In this document: piece by piece, positions 15,601-21,867 of the stretch
How the letters are laid out: the number at the start of each line of letters is the position of its first letter
Position numbering within the stretch: position 1 is the first letter of the stretch
Assembly: GCA_947588325.1 (NCBI GenBank)
Contig: CANPYH010000004.1
Coordinates: 1 to 26,146, forward strand
DNA length: 26,146 bases
Direction: 5' to 3'
Source of the DNA: an uncultured Clostridia bacterium
GTDB lineage: Bacteria > Bacillota > Clostridia > Christensenellales > Pumilibacteraceae
Notes under the pieces: generated by a model
The model's database searches: none
Seen by the model: the letters and a program-made list of their open reading frames with translations, nothing else
What the model was told of the DNA's origin: nothing
Position numbers and translations under genes: made by a program

Positions 15601-16613
15601 ACGATAACGACAACTTCCGCAAGTTCACCATTCACATTCACACCGCAGGCGAGGCGGATTCCACCGACATTACGTCTATCAACCTCTCCTTCGGTATAGG
15701 CGGCTCCGCACGCGGAGAGAGAGCGGTCGGCTCGCTCATTATCAACAGCGTATCCGTTACCAAGGACAACGACGCGGGAACGAGCTTCGAGTCGGCTAAA
15801 CAAGCTCTCGAAAACGGCAGCGCACTCTCCCGCAAGTTCACAGTCGTTGCCGACTACACGGCGGCTGACGAGGGCGACGGGGGCGAGAACCCCGACGAGG
15901 GCGAGGGCGACGAGCCTGCATCCGCAACGGGAAACAATTGGTATATTTATATGACTATTATCCTCGCGGTTGTAGTCGTCATTGCGATCGCGGCGGTTGG
16001 CGTGCGTTACTTCGCTAACAAGAGAAAGAAGGACGGTTCGGATCCCAACGTCAAGGTTTCCTACGACCGCTCCAAGACGCTTGCAAAACAGGTTAAGGCG
16101 CGCGAACAGATCGGCGGTATCGAAGAATTCCTCGGCTCCTATGACAGGTTCGACGAGGACGAAGAGGATAAATTCGCCGCTATGAAGGAAGAAGAGGAGC
16201 TTAAAGCCCTCGAAGCGGCAGAGAAAGCCGAGGGAGCCGAAGAGTCTGCCGAGGAAGAGCCCGCTACCGAGCCCGCGACAGCCGAGGAAGCTACCGAAGA
16301 AACCGAAGTAACCGAGGCGACAGAAGAGGCAGAGACGGCTGAAACGGCAAGCGAAGCGACCGAGCCCGACGAAGCTACCGAAGAAAAGCCCGCAGAAGCG
16401 GAAGAAGAGTATAAGTACGCCGACGAAGTCATAGACTTCACGCCGAGCGAAGAGAAGAAGCGCGAGCTTGCCGAGAGAAAGGCCGAAGAGGAAAGAATCA
16501 AAGCCGAGAAGGAAGCCGAAGCAAAGCGCAAGGAAGAAGAGCGCGCGAAGCTCGAGGCAGAGAGAAAGGCGGCTACTCGCAGAAATAACAATTGGGACGA
16601 CTTCGAGGACTGA
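12654..16613 (+). CDS. Giant membrane-anchored surface protein: four jelly-roll-like repeats, one membrane helix, long charged cytoplasmic tail
   Basis: 1319 residues; no named family recognised. A signal peptide (about 1-38) precedes four divergent repeats of about 210-250 residues (roughly 50-285, 345-555, 570-800, 815-1065). Each has the pattern of an aromatic-rich strand (YYEISAWVK, YRLSVWVN, RRIDVSLYA, YYTVTVYAK), a central strand (WREIVFYLKG, YKTYSIYFD, FRKFTIHIH) and a closing strand (YVFFDNVNA, VAMFDNIRI, TVFVDKAEI), resembling carbohydrate-binding jelly rolls. An acidic linker leads to one membrane helix (about 1097-1121). About 198 cytosolic residues follow: a basic stop-transfer region, an E/A/T-rich acidic stretch and a K/E/R helix likely to be a coiled coil, ending WDDFED. 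The ATG at 12654 has a proper Shine-Dalgarno. It is monocistronic with its own promoter and terminator. Glycan binding outside with a cytoplasmic partner inside is inference. Confidence 0.88.
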   Translation: MQAKHKSLKQRFIAIFTILALVATALSVFAFAPIGRAGAVGLDEDVFTRDSSGISVTNGDFASTSSSSSDNIADPSSWNAETNSSQDESVVHGVVDLDVKSFLDEDKLKEYKLDERDEFKDVSGNFGGRLTPFGENGKFPGTNSKALFINSNAARVFYGYNSATLSLSSNSYYEISAWVKTSDFGSNEGATVKLTGLKNPLSFGNINTVAMNGVAENGEANNYGWVKYSFYIETSSMMTSTVSVALELGNCTEYTADSGKTITDVATAQGYVFFDNVNAAELSRSQFIKEVSEKAISVKKSFDHPLKSEETRTYSTDKAGVSMLYSENDSALLSIGDDGALLSLDDEDYFTHEVGSFSNDSKGWTQLDGSQGGSMIVDNFNGPSEELGIIDMRPFSPDGDNDKIAVLSNYRQKEEKYNSSVIGYGTANFTVPMMTNYRLSVWVNACNGSVASAALYGEDYRGPITSGVNAGRPQKRVTSDMVGGDANDDSHNGWREIVFYLKGSYYTDYSVRMEIWLGRRTLNDNNEFESENASGVAMFDNIRIEKITDSEFTSYSNSSTSYVYDYAEGTNDIANHGFDGIEEGYTEGTLPAPSDWTIMTAGEDGTTGMSSNVVDESYKDKVHTGVISSDAKEYTVVRPSDNDKVSITKSINTNYPDGEHSRLLMIRSDKETGNNDGITVGYKSSTFSVAADNVRRIDVSLYAADIEGQGVNIILKNGSNILAAIEGIKSTGGYKTYSIYFDSYGKTFGDLRLEIWLGLYDKQLNQSKLASGTVFVDKAEIVDASDIVVADNETATRQAIADKLAEYESIMDNTDSPAEFAVFSASDTGFGMFDRYDDSFLKTPYNWQLSTSTSEASDAISYGIFNGATTALYGDSTSFFPDGYKQGKIVNDDSTLGDANNYSLAIFNKSPAMSRITSRYAYRLDSASYYTVTVYAKVDIPAAQKADRLDYKGAFIGIDGTDYFCSDIRSTASVTDFYAPETDDNDNFRKFTIHIHTAGEADSTDITSINLSFGIGGSARGERAVGSLIINSVSVTKDNDAGTSFESAKQALENGSALSRKFTVVADYTAADEGDGGENPDEGEGDEPASATGNNWYIYMTIILAVVVVIAIAAVGVRYFANKRKKDGSDPNVKVSYDRSKTLAKQVKAREQIGGIEEFLGSYDRFDEDEEDKFAAMKEEEELKALEAAEKAEGAEESAEEEPATEPATAEEATEETEVTEATEEAETAETASEATEPDEATEEKPAEAEEEYKYADEVIDFTPSEEKKRELAERKAEEERIKAEKEAEAKRKEEERAKLEAERKAATRRNNNWDDFED

Positions 16614-16639
16614 TCCCCCCTCCCACTACCGACTAACCG

Positions 16640-16668
16640 AAAAGCCCGACTTGATTGTCGGGCTTTTT
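16640..16668. terminator. Bidirectional terminator between the 12654 gene and metY
   Basis: Perfect 11-bp stem AAAAGCCCGAC/GTCGGGCTTTT with a TTGATT loop; five T residues on the + strand and four on the - strand. It lies 26 nt after the 12654 gene stop and can also end metY, which converges from the right. Confidence 0.93.
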
Positions 16669-16724
16669 CATGCGCTGTAACTTTGCGGTTATAGCTATCT
16701 TGCTATTCGGTTGTCTGTTAATTC

Positions 16725-16773
16725 AATCGGTTCGCTCGATATCCGTTTAATCGGCTATCCGCTTGATATCCGT
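16725..16773. repeat. Short imperfect tandem duplication downstream of metY
   Basis: AATCGG followed by GATATCCGT occurs twice (16725-16746 and 16749-16773), with a 3-nt length difference between copies. It lies in the noncoding trailer of metY; no function is evident. Confidence 0.45.
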
Positions 16774-16775
16774 CC

Positions 16776-18089
16776 TTATTTGACGGCGGCAAATGCGGCG
16801 TCAAGAGCGGCGATCAGATCGTCCGAATTCTCTATGCCGATGGAAAGGCGGATGGTGTTGGGCTTTATGCCCTGATCGAGAAGCTCCGCCTCGGTGAGCT
16901 GTGAGTGCGTCGTGCTCGCGGGGTGTATAACCAGCGACTTAACGTCCGCAACGTTGGCGAGAAGGGAGAAGATTGCGAGGTTATCGATAAACTTCTTTGC
17001 CGTCTCAGCGTCGCCCTTAATCTCGAAGGTGAAGATAGAACCGCCGCCGTTCGGGAAGTATTTCTTATACAGTTTGTGGCTGGGGTCGGACTTAAGCGAA
17101 GGATGGTGCACCGCCTCTACCTGAGGGTGAGCCGCGAGGTACTTGACAATGGCAAGCGCGTTGGAGACGTGTCTCTCGACGCGAAGGGAGAGCGTTTCCA
17201 GCCCCTGCAGGAAGAGGAAGGCGTGGAAGGGCGAAAGCGTCGCGCCGGTGTCGCGAAGTAATATCGCGCGGATGTACGTCACGAAAGCCGCCGCTCCGAC
17301 CGCGTCGGAGAATGATATGCCGTGGTAGCTCGGGTTAGGCGCGGATATCCAGGGGTACTTGCCCGAGCCTTTCCAGTCGAAGTTGCCGCTATCCACGATA
17401 ACCCCGCCTATCGCCGTGCCGTGCCCGCCGATGAACTTGGTCGCGGAATGCACGACTATGTCCGCGCCGTACTCGATGGGACGGACGAGATAGGGCGTTG
17501 CGAAAGTCGAGTCCACAACAAGGGGTATTCCGTGCTTATGCGCGACCTTGGCGACCTGCTCGATATCGATTATGTTGGAGTTGGGGTTGCCGAGCGTCTC
17601 GATAAATATAGCCTTGGTGTTCGGCTGAATTGCGCTCTCGAAAGCGCCCTCCGCCTCGGGATCGACGAATGTCGTCGTTATGCCCGAAGAAAGCGGAAGA
17701 GTGTGCGCAAGAAGGTTGTATGTACCGCCATAGAGCGTCTTTGCCGCGACTATGTGTTCCCCGCTCCTCGCAAGCGCGCCGATTGTGTAGTTAATAGCAG
17801 CCGCTCCCGAAGCCGTCGCAAGCGCCGCAACGCCGCCCTCGAGGGAGGCTATACGCTTCTCGAATATGTCGTTGGTGGGATTGGTCAGGCGGCCGTATAT
17901 ATTGCCCGCGTCGCGAAGTCCGAAGCGGTCTGCCGCATGCTCGGAATTGTGGAACACGAAGGACGTCGAGGCGTAAATGGGCACGGCGCGAGCGTCCGTT
18001 GTGGGGTCCGCCGTTTCCTGCCCGATATGGAGCTGTCTGGTCTCAAAGCCCCAATTTTCCGAATTCTTTATATCTTTTATCTTTGACAT
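16776..18089 (-). CDS. metY: O-acetylhomoserine sulfhydrylase (PLP-dependent)
   Basis: Makes homocysteine from O-acetyl-L-homoserine and sulfide, the direct sulfhydrylation route of methionine synthesis in the cytosol. 437 residues, matching the long MetY subgroup of the Cys/Met metabolism PLP family. Motifs: FETRQLHIGQ at the N-terminus, YGRLTNPTNDIFEKRIASLEGG (65 onward; usual YSRxxNPT), VVDSTFATPYLVRP (D193), the PLP lysine in SATKFIGGHG (K218) and the C-terminal RLSIGIE. The ATG at 18089 has AAGGAGA 8 nt upstream. It is transcribed alone behind a near-consensus promoter, an inverted-repeat operator and a 21-codon upstream ORF, indicating regulation by sulfur amino acid supply. Function is well supported by family signatures. 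Confidence 0.96.
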   Translation of the reverse strand: MSKIKDIKNSENWGFETRQLHIGQETADPTTDARAVPIYASTSFVFHNSEHAADRFGLRDAGNIYGRLTNPTNDIFEKRIASLEGGVAALATASGAAAINYTIGALARSGEHIVAAKTLYGGTYNLLAHTLPLSSGITTTFVDPEAEGAFESAIQPNTKAIFIETLGNPNSNIIDIEQVAKVAHKHGIPLVVDSTFATPYLVRPIEYGADIVVHSATKFIGGHGTAIGGVIVDSGNFDWKGSGKYPWISAPNPSYHGISFSDAVGAAAFVTYIRAILLRDTGATLSPFHAFLFLQGLETLSLRVERHVSNALAIVKYLAAHPQVEAVHHPSLKSDPSHKLYKKYFPNGGGSIFTFEIKGDAETAKKFIDNLAIFSLLANVADVKSLVIHPASTTHSQLTEAELLDQGIKPNTIRLSIGIENSDDLIAALDAAFAAVK

Positions 18090-18144
18090 TTTAGTTTCTC
18101 CTTATTTTGTTTATTTGATTGTTATTTTGGTATTTGTTTGTTCT

Positions 18145-18168
18145 GTCGGTAAATGCCACATTCCCGAC
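18145..18168 (-). promoter_or_regulatory. Possible hairpin in the metY leader
   Basis: GTCGG and CCGAC arms enclose 14 nt between the upstream ORF and metY. There is no T-run, so it is not a terminator. It could be part of an RNA switch linked to translation of the upstream ORF, but the stem is short. Confidence 0.3.
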
Positions 18169-18213
18169 TATGTTGGTTGTTAAAAGCCACGTTTACTATA
18201 CGGCAATATTATG

Positions 18214-18279
18214 TTATTCCCTGCCGCACATTCGGCGATCGGAACATCTTGCATTTACGAAAAATTTCTTCAATTCCAT
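18214..18279 (-). CDS. 21-codon upstream ORF in the metY leader (possible leader peptide)
   Basis: An ATG at 18279 with AAAGGAG 7 nt upstream opens a 21-codon frame ending in TAA (18214-18216). The peptide begins MELKKFFVNAR and continues CSDRRMCGRE, with cysteines at 12 and 18 and an internal methionine at 17. It is the first start codon downstream of the metY promoter, and metY begins 124 nt after its stop. The strong ribosome site and the Cys/Met residues in a sulfur-gene leader suggest translation-coupled control or a small functional peptide. I do not recognise a named family. Coding potential cannot be proved from one sequence. Confidence 0.6.
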   Translation of the reverse strand: MELKKFFVNARCSDRRMCGRE

Positions 18280-18303
18280 ACTTCGCTCCTTTCTTTTCCT
18301 ACA

Positions 18304-18335
18304 ATACCTATATTTTACATAGGTTTTATAGGTAT
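18304..18335. promoter_or_regulatory. Operator: perfect 9-bp inverted repeat over the metY promoter
   Basis: ATACCTATA and TATAGGTAT are exact reverse complements separated by 14 nt. A third half-site (ACCTAT) lies between them on the metY sense strand. The repeat starts at the edge of the -35 and covers the spacer and -10, so a bound protein would block RNA polymerase. ATACC/GGTAT arms recall sites of Rrf2-type regulators such as CymR/IscR; that assignment is inference. Confidence 0.7.
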
Positions 18336-18340
18336 GTCAA
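18312..18340 (-). promoter_or_regulatory. Near-consensus sigma-A promoter of the uORF-metY transcript
   Basis: On the - strand: perfect -35 TTGACA (18335-18340), 17-nt spacer, -10 TAAAAT (18312-18317). An A/T-rich imperfect inverted repeat (18341-18371) lies directly upstream and could serve as an UP element. The leader to metY is about 215 nt. Confidence 0.9.
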
Positions 18341-18407
18341 GCATTTGAAAAAAACTTTTCAAAAAATATGCGGTAAATTTTGCAATCCCGTTTGTTTATC
18401 GCCGAAA

Positions 18408-19943
18408 TTACCTTCCCCCGAACTTGCGGAAGATAAAGTCGGCAATGCGCATTCCGTCCGCCGCGCTCGACGTTATGCCGCCCGAGTATCCCGCGCCCTC
18501 TCCGCACGGATAGAGGTTTTCGGCAGTCAGGCTCTCCCCCGTCGGACCGCGGAGTATGCGCACTGGCGAAGTGAAGCGCGTTTCCGCTCCGGTCAGTACC
18601 GCGTCGGGGTGATCGAAGCCGCGATTACGCCTGCCAATGTCCGTAATAGCGAGCGCGAGAGAATGGGTCACGGCTTGCGGGAACAACCCTTTAAGCTCGG
18701 CAAACACCGTGCCGCGCGAATAGGTCGGCAGTACGGAGCCGAAGCGTTTGCTCGGTCTGTCCGCGAGGAAGTCGCCGACAAGCTGCACGGGCGCCTTATA
18801 CTCCCCGCCGCCGAGAAGATATGCCTTTCTCTCTATCTCGCGCTGGAACCGAACGCCCGCAAGCACGTCATCGCTTGCCAGGTCGCTCTTTCGGATATTG
18901 ACAAGCAAGCCGCTGTTGGAGTTACGGGCATTACGCGCATAGTCGCTCATGCCGTTAGTCACCACTCCGCCCCGTTCGCTCGCCGCCGCTACTACATAGC
19001 CCCCGGGGCACATACAGAAAGTAAACGCCGTCCTGTCCCCCGCGTGTGAGACGGCTTTATAATCCGCCGCGGGAAGTAATGCGTGCATTTTGCCGTATTG
19101 CGACGCGTCGACATTCTCGCGCAGGTGCTCTATCCTCACGCCGACGGCGAACTCCCGACCTTCCATTGCCGCGCCCTGCGCCTCAAGCGCCTCGAAGGTA
19201 TCGCGAGCCGAGTGACCTATGGCAAGCACGACAGCGTCCGCGCTCTCCTCGTACTCTTCGCCCGTAAGCAGGTCGGTAAGCACGGCGGCGCGTACTTTAT
19301 CCCGCCCGATCACCCTTTCGAAGCGGGTGGAAAAGCGCACCTGCCCGCCGTTTGCCGTTATATACTTACGCATTGCGGCGACAACGGCTTTTAGTTTGTC
19401 ACTGCCTATGTGCGGTTTGTTGAGGTACTCCACCTCTTCGGGAGCGCCGAACAGGGCGAATTTGCGGAGCACTTCGCGGTTATACGCACTCTTGGTGCCC
19501 GTGTTGAGTTTGCCGTCCGAGAACGTACCCGCGCCGCCCTCGCCGAACTGCACGTTGCTCTCCTCGTTAAGCTCCCCGCTCGCGAAAAAGCGGTTGACCG
19601 TCTCCGCGCGTCTCTCCACGCACTCTCCGCGCTCGATAACTATCGGGCGAAAGCCGCGGTCTATCAGCCGCAGAGCGCAAAAAAGCCCCGCAGGTCCGCT
19701 GCCGATAATCAATATCTTCGCCCTTCCGTCGCACTTTTCGAGGGGCGGCTCTTTGGGCTGCTCGTCCGAAGAAAACTCCACCGAGTACACCCAATGTATA
19801 TTCCCCTTGTCCCGCGCGTCCAGCGACTTTCTGACTATACGAAAATAGGACGGTTCGCCGCGAAGTTTGTTGCGGGCTATCTCGCGAAGTTCGCGTTCGC
19901 CGCCGCCTATATCTATCTTTATATTGTCGAGCCTATATATCAA
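18408..19943 (-). CDS. NAD(FAD)-dependent dehydrogenase, COG2509-type flavoprotein
   Basis: 511 residues. After an 70-residue N-terminal region (IYRLDNIKIDIGGGERELREIA, an RNA-binding-like cap typical of this family) comes the FAD-binding fold ILIIGSGPAGLFCALRLI (78-95). Further family features are ESNVQFGEGGAGTFSDGKLNT, the CMCPGGYV motif, GGVVTNGMS and the C-terminal FAD contact PCGEGAGYSGGI. The substrate is not known for this family. The start is TTG at 19943, which overlaps the stop of the preceding flavoprotein gene (TTGA), so translation is coupled. It is the last gene of the long tsaE-initiated run; no terminator was found before the metY promoter. Confidence 0.92.
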   Translation of the reverse strand: MIYRLDNIKIDIGGGERELREIARNKLRGEPSYFRIVRKSLDARDKGNIHWVYSVEFSSDEQPKEPPLEKCDGRAKILIIGSGPAGLFCALRLIDRGFRPIVIERGECVERRAETVNRFFASGELNEESNVQFGEGGAGTFSDGKLNTGTKSAYNREVLRKFALFGAPEEVEYLNKPHIGSDKLKAVVAAMRKYITANGGQVRFSTRFERVIGRDKVRAAVLTDLLTGEEYEESADAVVLAIGHSARDTFEALEAQGAAMEGREFAVGVRIEHLRENVDASQYGKMHALLPAADYKAVSHAGDRTAFTFCMCPGGYVVAAASERGGVVTNGMSDYARNARNSNSGLLVNIRKSDLASDDVLAGVRFQREIERKAYLLGGGEYKAPVQLVGDFLADRPSKRFGSVLPTYSRGTVFAELKGLFPQAVTHSLALAITDIGRRNRGFDHPDAVLTGAETRFTSPVRILRGPTGESLTAENLYPCGEGAGYSGGITSSAADGMRIADFIFRKFGGR

Positions 19944-21112
19944 CGTCGTTTATAAATTGCGTCGAATACCCGCCTTGCGCAGGAAAACGCCCAATGCAGG
20001 TTATACCCGCCGCACTCTCCGTCCACGTCCAAAATCTCGCCCATGAAGTACAGCCCCCGCGAGTATTCGCTTTCGAGGTTGCGCGACACGCCCTCTATCC
20101 CGATTCCGCCGCGAGTAACCTGCGCATAGTCGAAGCCGAGGGTGCCGCGGCACTCCACGCGGAAGTCCTTGACCGTCCGCGCTATCTCCCTCGGATCGTC
20201 GGAGGCGCAACGCCGCATTATAGCCCGACCGAGGACGTTGGGCAGCGTGCAAGCCAGCCATTCCGAACGCTCGTAGCCCGCGCCTATTTTGCGGCGTATA
20301 TCCCGCTCGATCTCGTGAGCGGGGATATCGGGCAAAAACTCCAATCGTATGACAGCGCCCGCCTTATCCGTAACAAAGGAGGACAGCGTGAATATGGCGT
20401 TGCCGCTCAGCCCGTAATCGGTGAAAATGACGTCGCCGCGGCAGGTGCGGAGCGTCTTTCCCGCCTCCGCCGTCGCGTTGCAGTCCACCCGCAGTCCCTT
20501 CAACGTTTTGGTGTATGTCGTGTCCGTCCGAAGCTGTACGAGGGCGGGATAGAGCGCGGTGGTTTTATGCCCGAACTTCTCGGCGAGGGAGTACGCCCTG
20601 CCGTCGGTGCCGAACTGTTTCGCCGCCTTACCTCCCGCCGCAAGCACGACTTTATCCGCCGTTAGCTGTCCGCCGCTGTATGTCACGACGTACCCCTCGG
20701 ACAGATCTGTGACTTCGGAGGAAAGATATACGTCGATATTATTACTCTTCCCGATCTTGGTGCGGAGAGCGTCGGTAAGCGAGGACGCCTGTCTGCCGCA
20801 GGGATAGACCCGTCCTTTATCGTCCGTCTCGAACAAGCCGCAAAAGGGCGAAAGCACGTCCTCGACGCCGCAAAGTATGTCCGCCAACCACTCGCGGTCG
20901 GAGCAGAAGTATTTATCCGCGCCGACATTGACGTTCGTCAGGTTGCCCTGCCCGTTGCCTGTCGCCGAGAGTTTCCTGCCTAACCTGTCGCGGGACTCTA
21001 TGAGCGCGGTGCGGATATCCGTATCCGCGAGCAGTGCGGCGAGGTAGCACCCCGAAGCGCCGCCCCCTATTATGGCTACGTCGTAGTGTTTAACATTTGT
21101 TCTGCCACTCAT
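19940..21112 (-). CDS. HI0933-family flavoprotein (NAD(P)/FAD-dependent oxidoreductase)
   Basis: 390 residues of the HI0933/YhiN (aminoacetone oxidase-like) family. The N-terminal FAD site is VAIIGGGASGCYLAALLA (12-29), followed by LIESRDRLGRKLSATGNGQGNLTN, the hallmark of this family. The VLAAGGKAAKQFGTDG segment and the C-terminal GLYFMGEILDVDGECGGYNL complete the cofactor site. The physiological substrate is unclear. The ATG at 21112 overlaps the SDR reductase stop (ATGA), and its own stop overlaps the next flavoprotein start. Two flavoproteins of different families in direct coupling suggests a shared process. Confidence 0.94.
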   Translation of the reverse strand: MSGRTNVKHYDVAIIGGGASGCYLAALLADTDIRTALIESRDRLGRKLSATGNGQGNLTNVNVGADKYFCSDREWLADILCGVEDVLSPFCGLFETDDKGRVYPCGRQASSLTDALRTKIGKSNNIDVYLSSEVTDLSEGYVVTYSGGQLTADKVVLAAGGKAAKQFGTDGRAYSLAEKFGHKTTALYPALVQLRTDTTYTKTLKGLRVDCNATAEAGKTLRTCRGDVIFTDYGLSGNAIFTLSSFVTDKAGAVIRLEFLPDIPAHEIERDIRRKIGAGYERSEWLACTLPNVLGRAIMRRCASDDPREIARTVKDFRVECRGTLGFDYAQVTRGGIGIEGVSRNLESEYSRGLYFMGEILDVDGECGGYNLHWAFSCARRVFDAIYKRR

Positions 21113-21867
21113 ATTACATACCCGCCCGATACGTTAATTACCTCTCCCGTTATATACGACGACTTGTCCGAGGCGAGGAAGTACGCAACTTCGGCGACGT
21201 CGGCGGGAGTGCCGAACCTGCCGAGCGGTATATCCCCGAGCATGTCCGCCCGCTCCGCCTCGGTAAAATGCGAGAGCATGTCCGTGTCTATAACCCCGGG
21301 CGCTATGGCGTTTACGCGCACTCCGCTCGGCGCAAGCTCTTTCGCGAGAGATTTAGTCAGCCCGATTACGCCGAACTTCGCGGCGGAATACACCGACTCC
21401 GCGCTCGAGCCTTTCAGCCCCCACACCGACGAGATATTCACAATCGCGCCCCGCCCGCCGAAAGCAAAGTCGTCATAGAATGCGCGGGTAGTATACACAG
21501 CGGAAAGCAATCCGTCCCCCACCGTCTTTGTTACGTCTGCGCTTGTCATATCCCCGAGCGCGCCGTAGCACGCGCTGCCCGCATTATTAACCAGAACGTC
21601 TATTCTTCCGTACGCCGAAATTACCGCCTCTCGGAGCGTTTTTGCCCCACTCTCGGTAGAGAGGTCGGCTTTTACAACAATTGCCCTGCCGCCGCTTTCC
21701 GTCAGCTCATGGGCGAGCCTTGCCGCCGAAACTTCGGAGCGAAGACAGGAAATAACGACGGAATATCCGCCGACAGAAAAACGGCGCACTATCTGTGCGC
21801 CTATTCCCTTTGCGCCGCCCGTGACGACGACGACTTTATTTGTAGTTGTCGGGCAAATCGTTTTCAA
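21109..21867 (-). CDS. fabG: Short-chain dehydrogenase/reductase, FabG-like
   Basis: 252-residue NAD(P)H-dependent SDR oxidoreductase; the closest type is 3-oxoacyl-ACP reductase. Motifs: cofactor loop TGGAKGIG (16-23), LVNNAG (92-97), catalytic Ser147 in NISSVWG, Tyr160 and Lys164 in VYSAAKFG, then RVNAIAPGVIDTDM and the C-terminal GEVINVSGGYVI. Serine to tyrosine spacing is the usual 13. The only standard start giving the full Rossmann strand is TTG at 21867, inside the 3' end of the murF-like gene (32-nt overlap). No other fatty-acid synthesis gene is nearby, so a role outside fatty-acid elongation is possible. Confidence 0.9.
   Translation of the reverse strand: MKTICPTTTNKVVVVTGGAKGIGAQIVRRFSVGGYSVVISCLRSEVSAARLAHELTESGGRAIVVKADLSTESGAKTLREAVISAYGRIDVLVNNAGSACYGALGDMTSADVTKTVGDGLLSAVYTTRAFYDDFAFGGRGAIVNISSVWGLKGSSAESVYSAAKFGVIGLTKSLAKELAPSGVRVNAIAPGVIDTDMLSHFTEAERADMLGDIPLGRFGTPADVAEVAYFLASDKSSYITGEVINVSGGYVI

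Noticed and set aside
16725..16773. Short duplication as a possible CRISPR or attachment site
   Set aside because: Only two imperfect copies with no spacer pattern and no mobile gene nearby.
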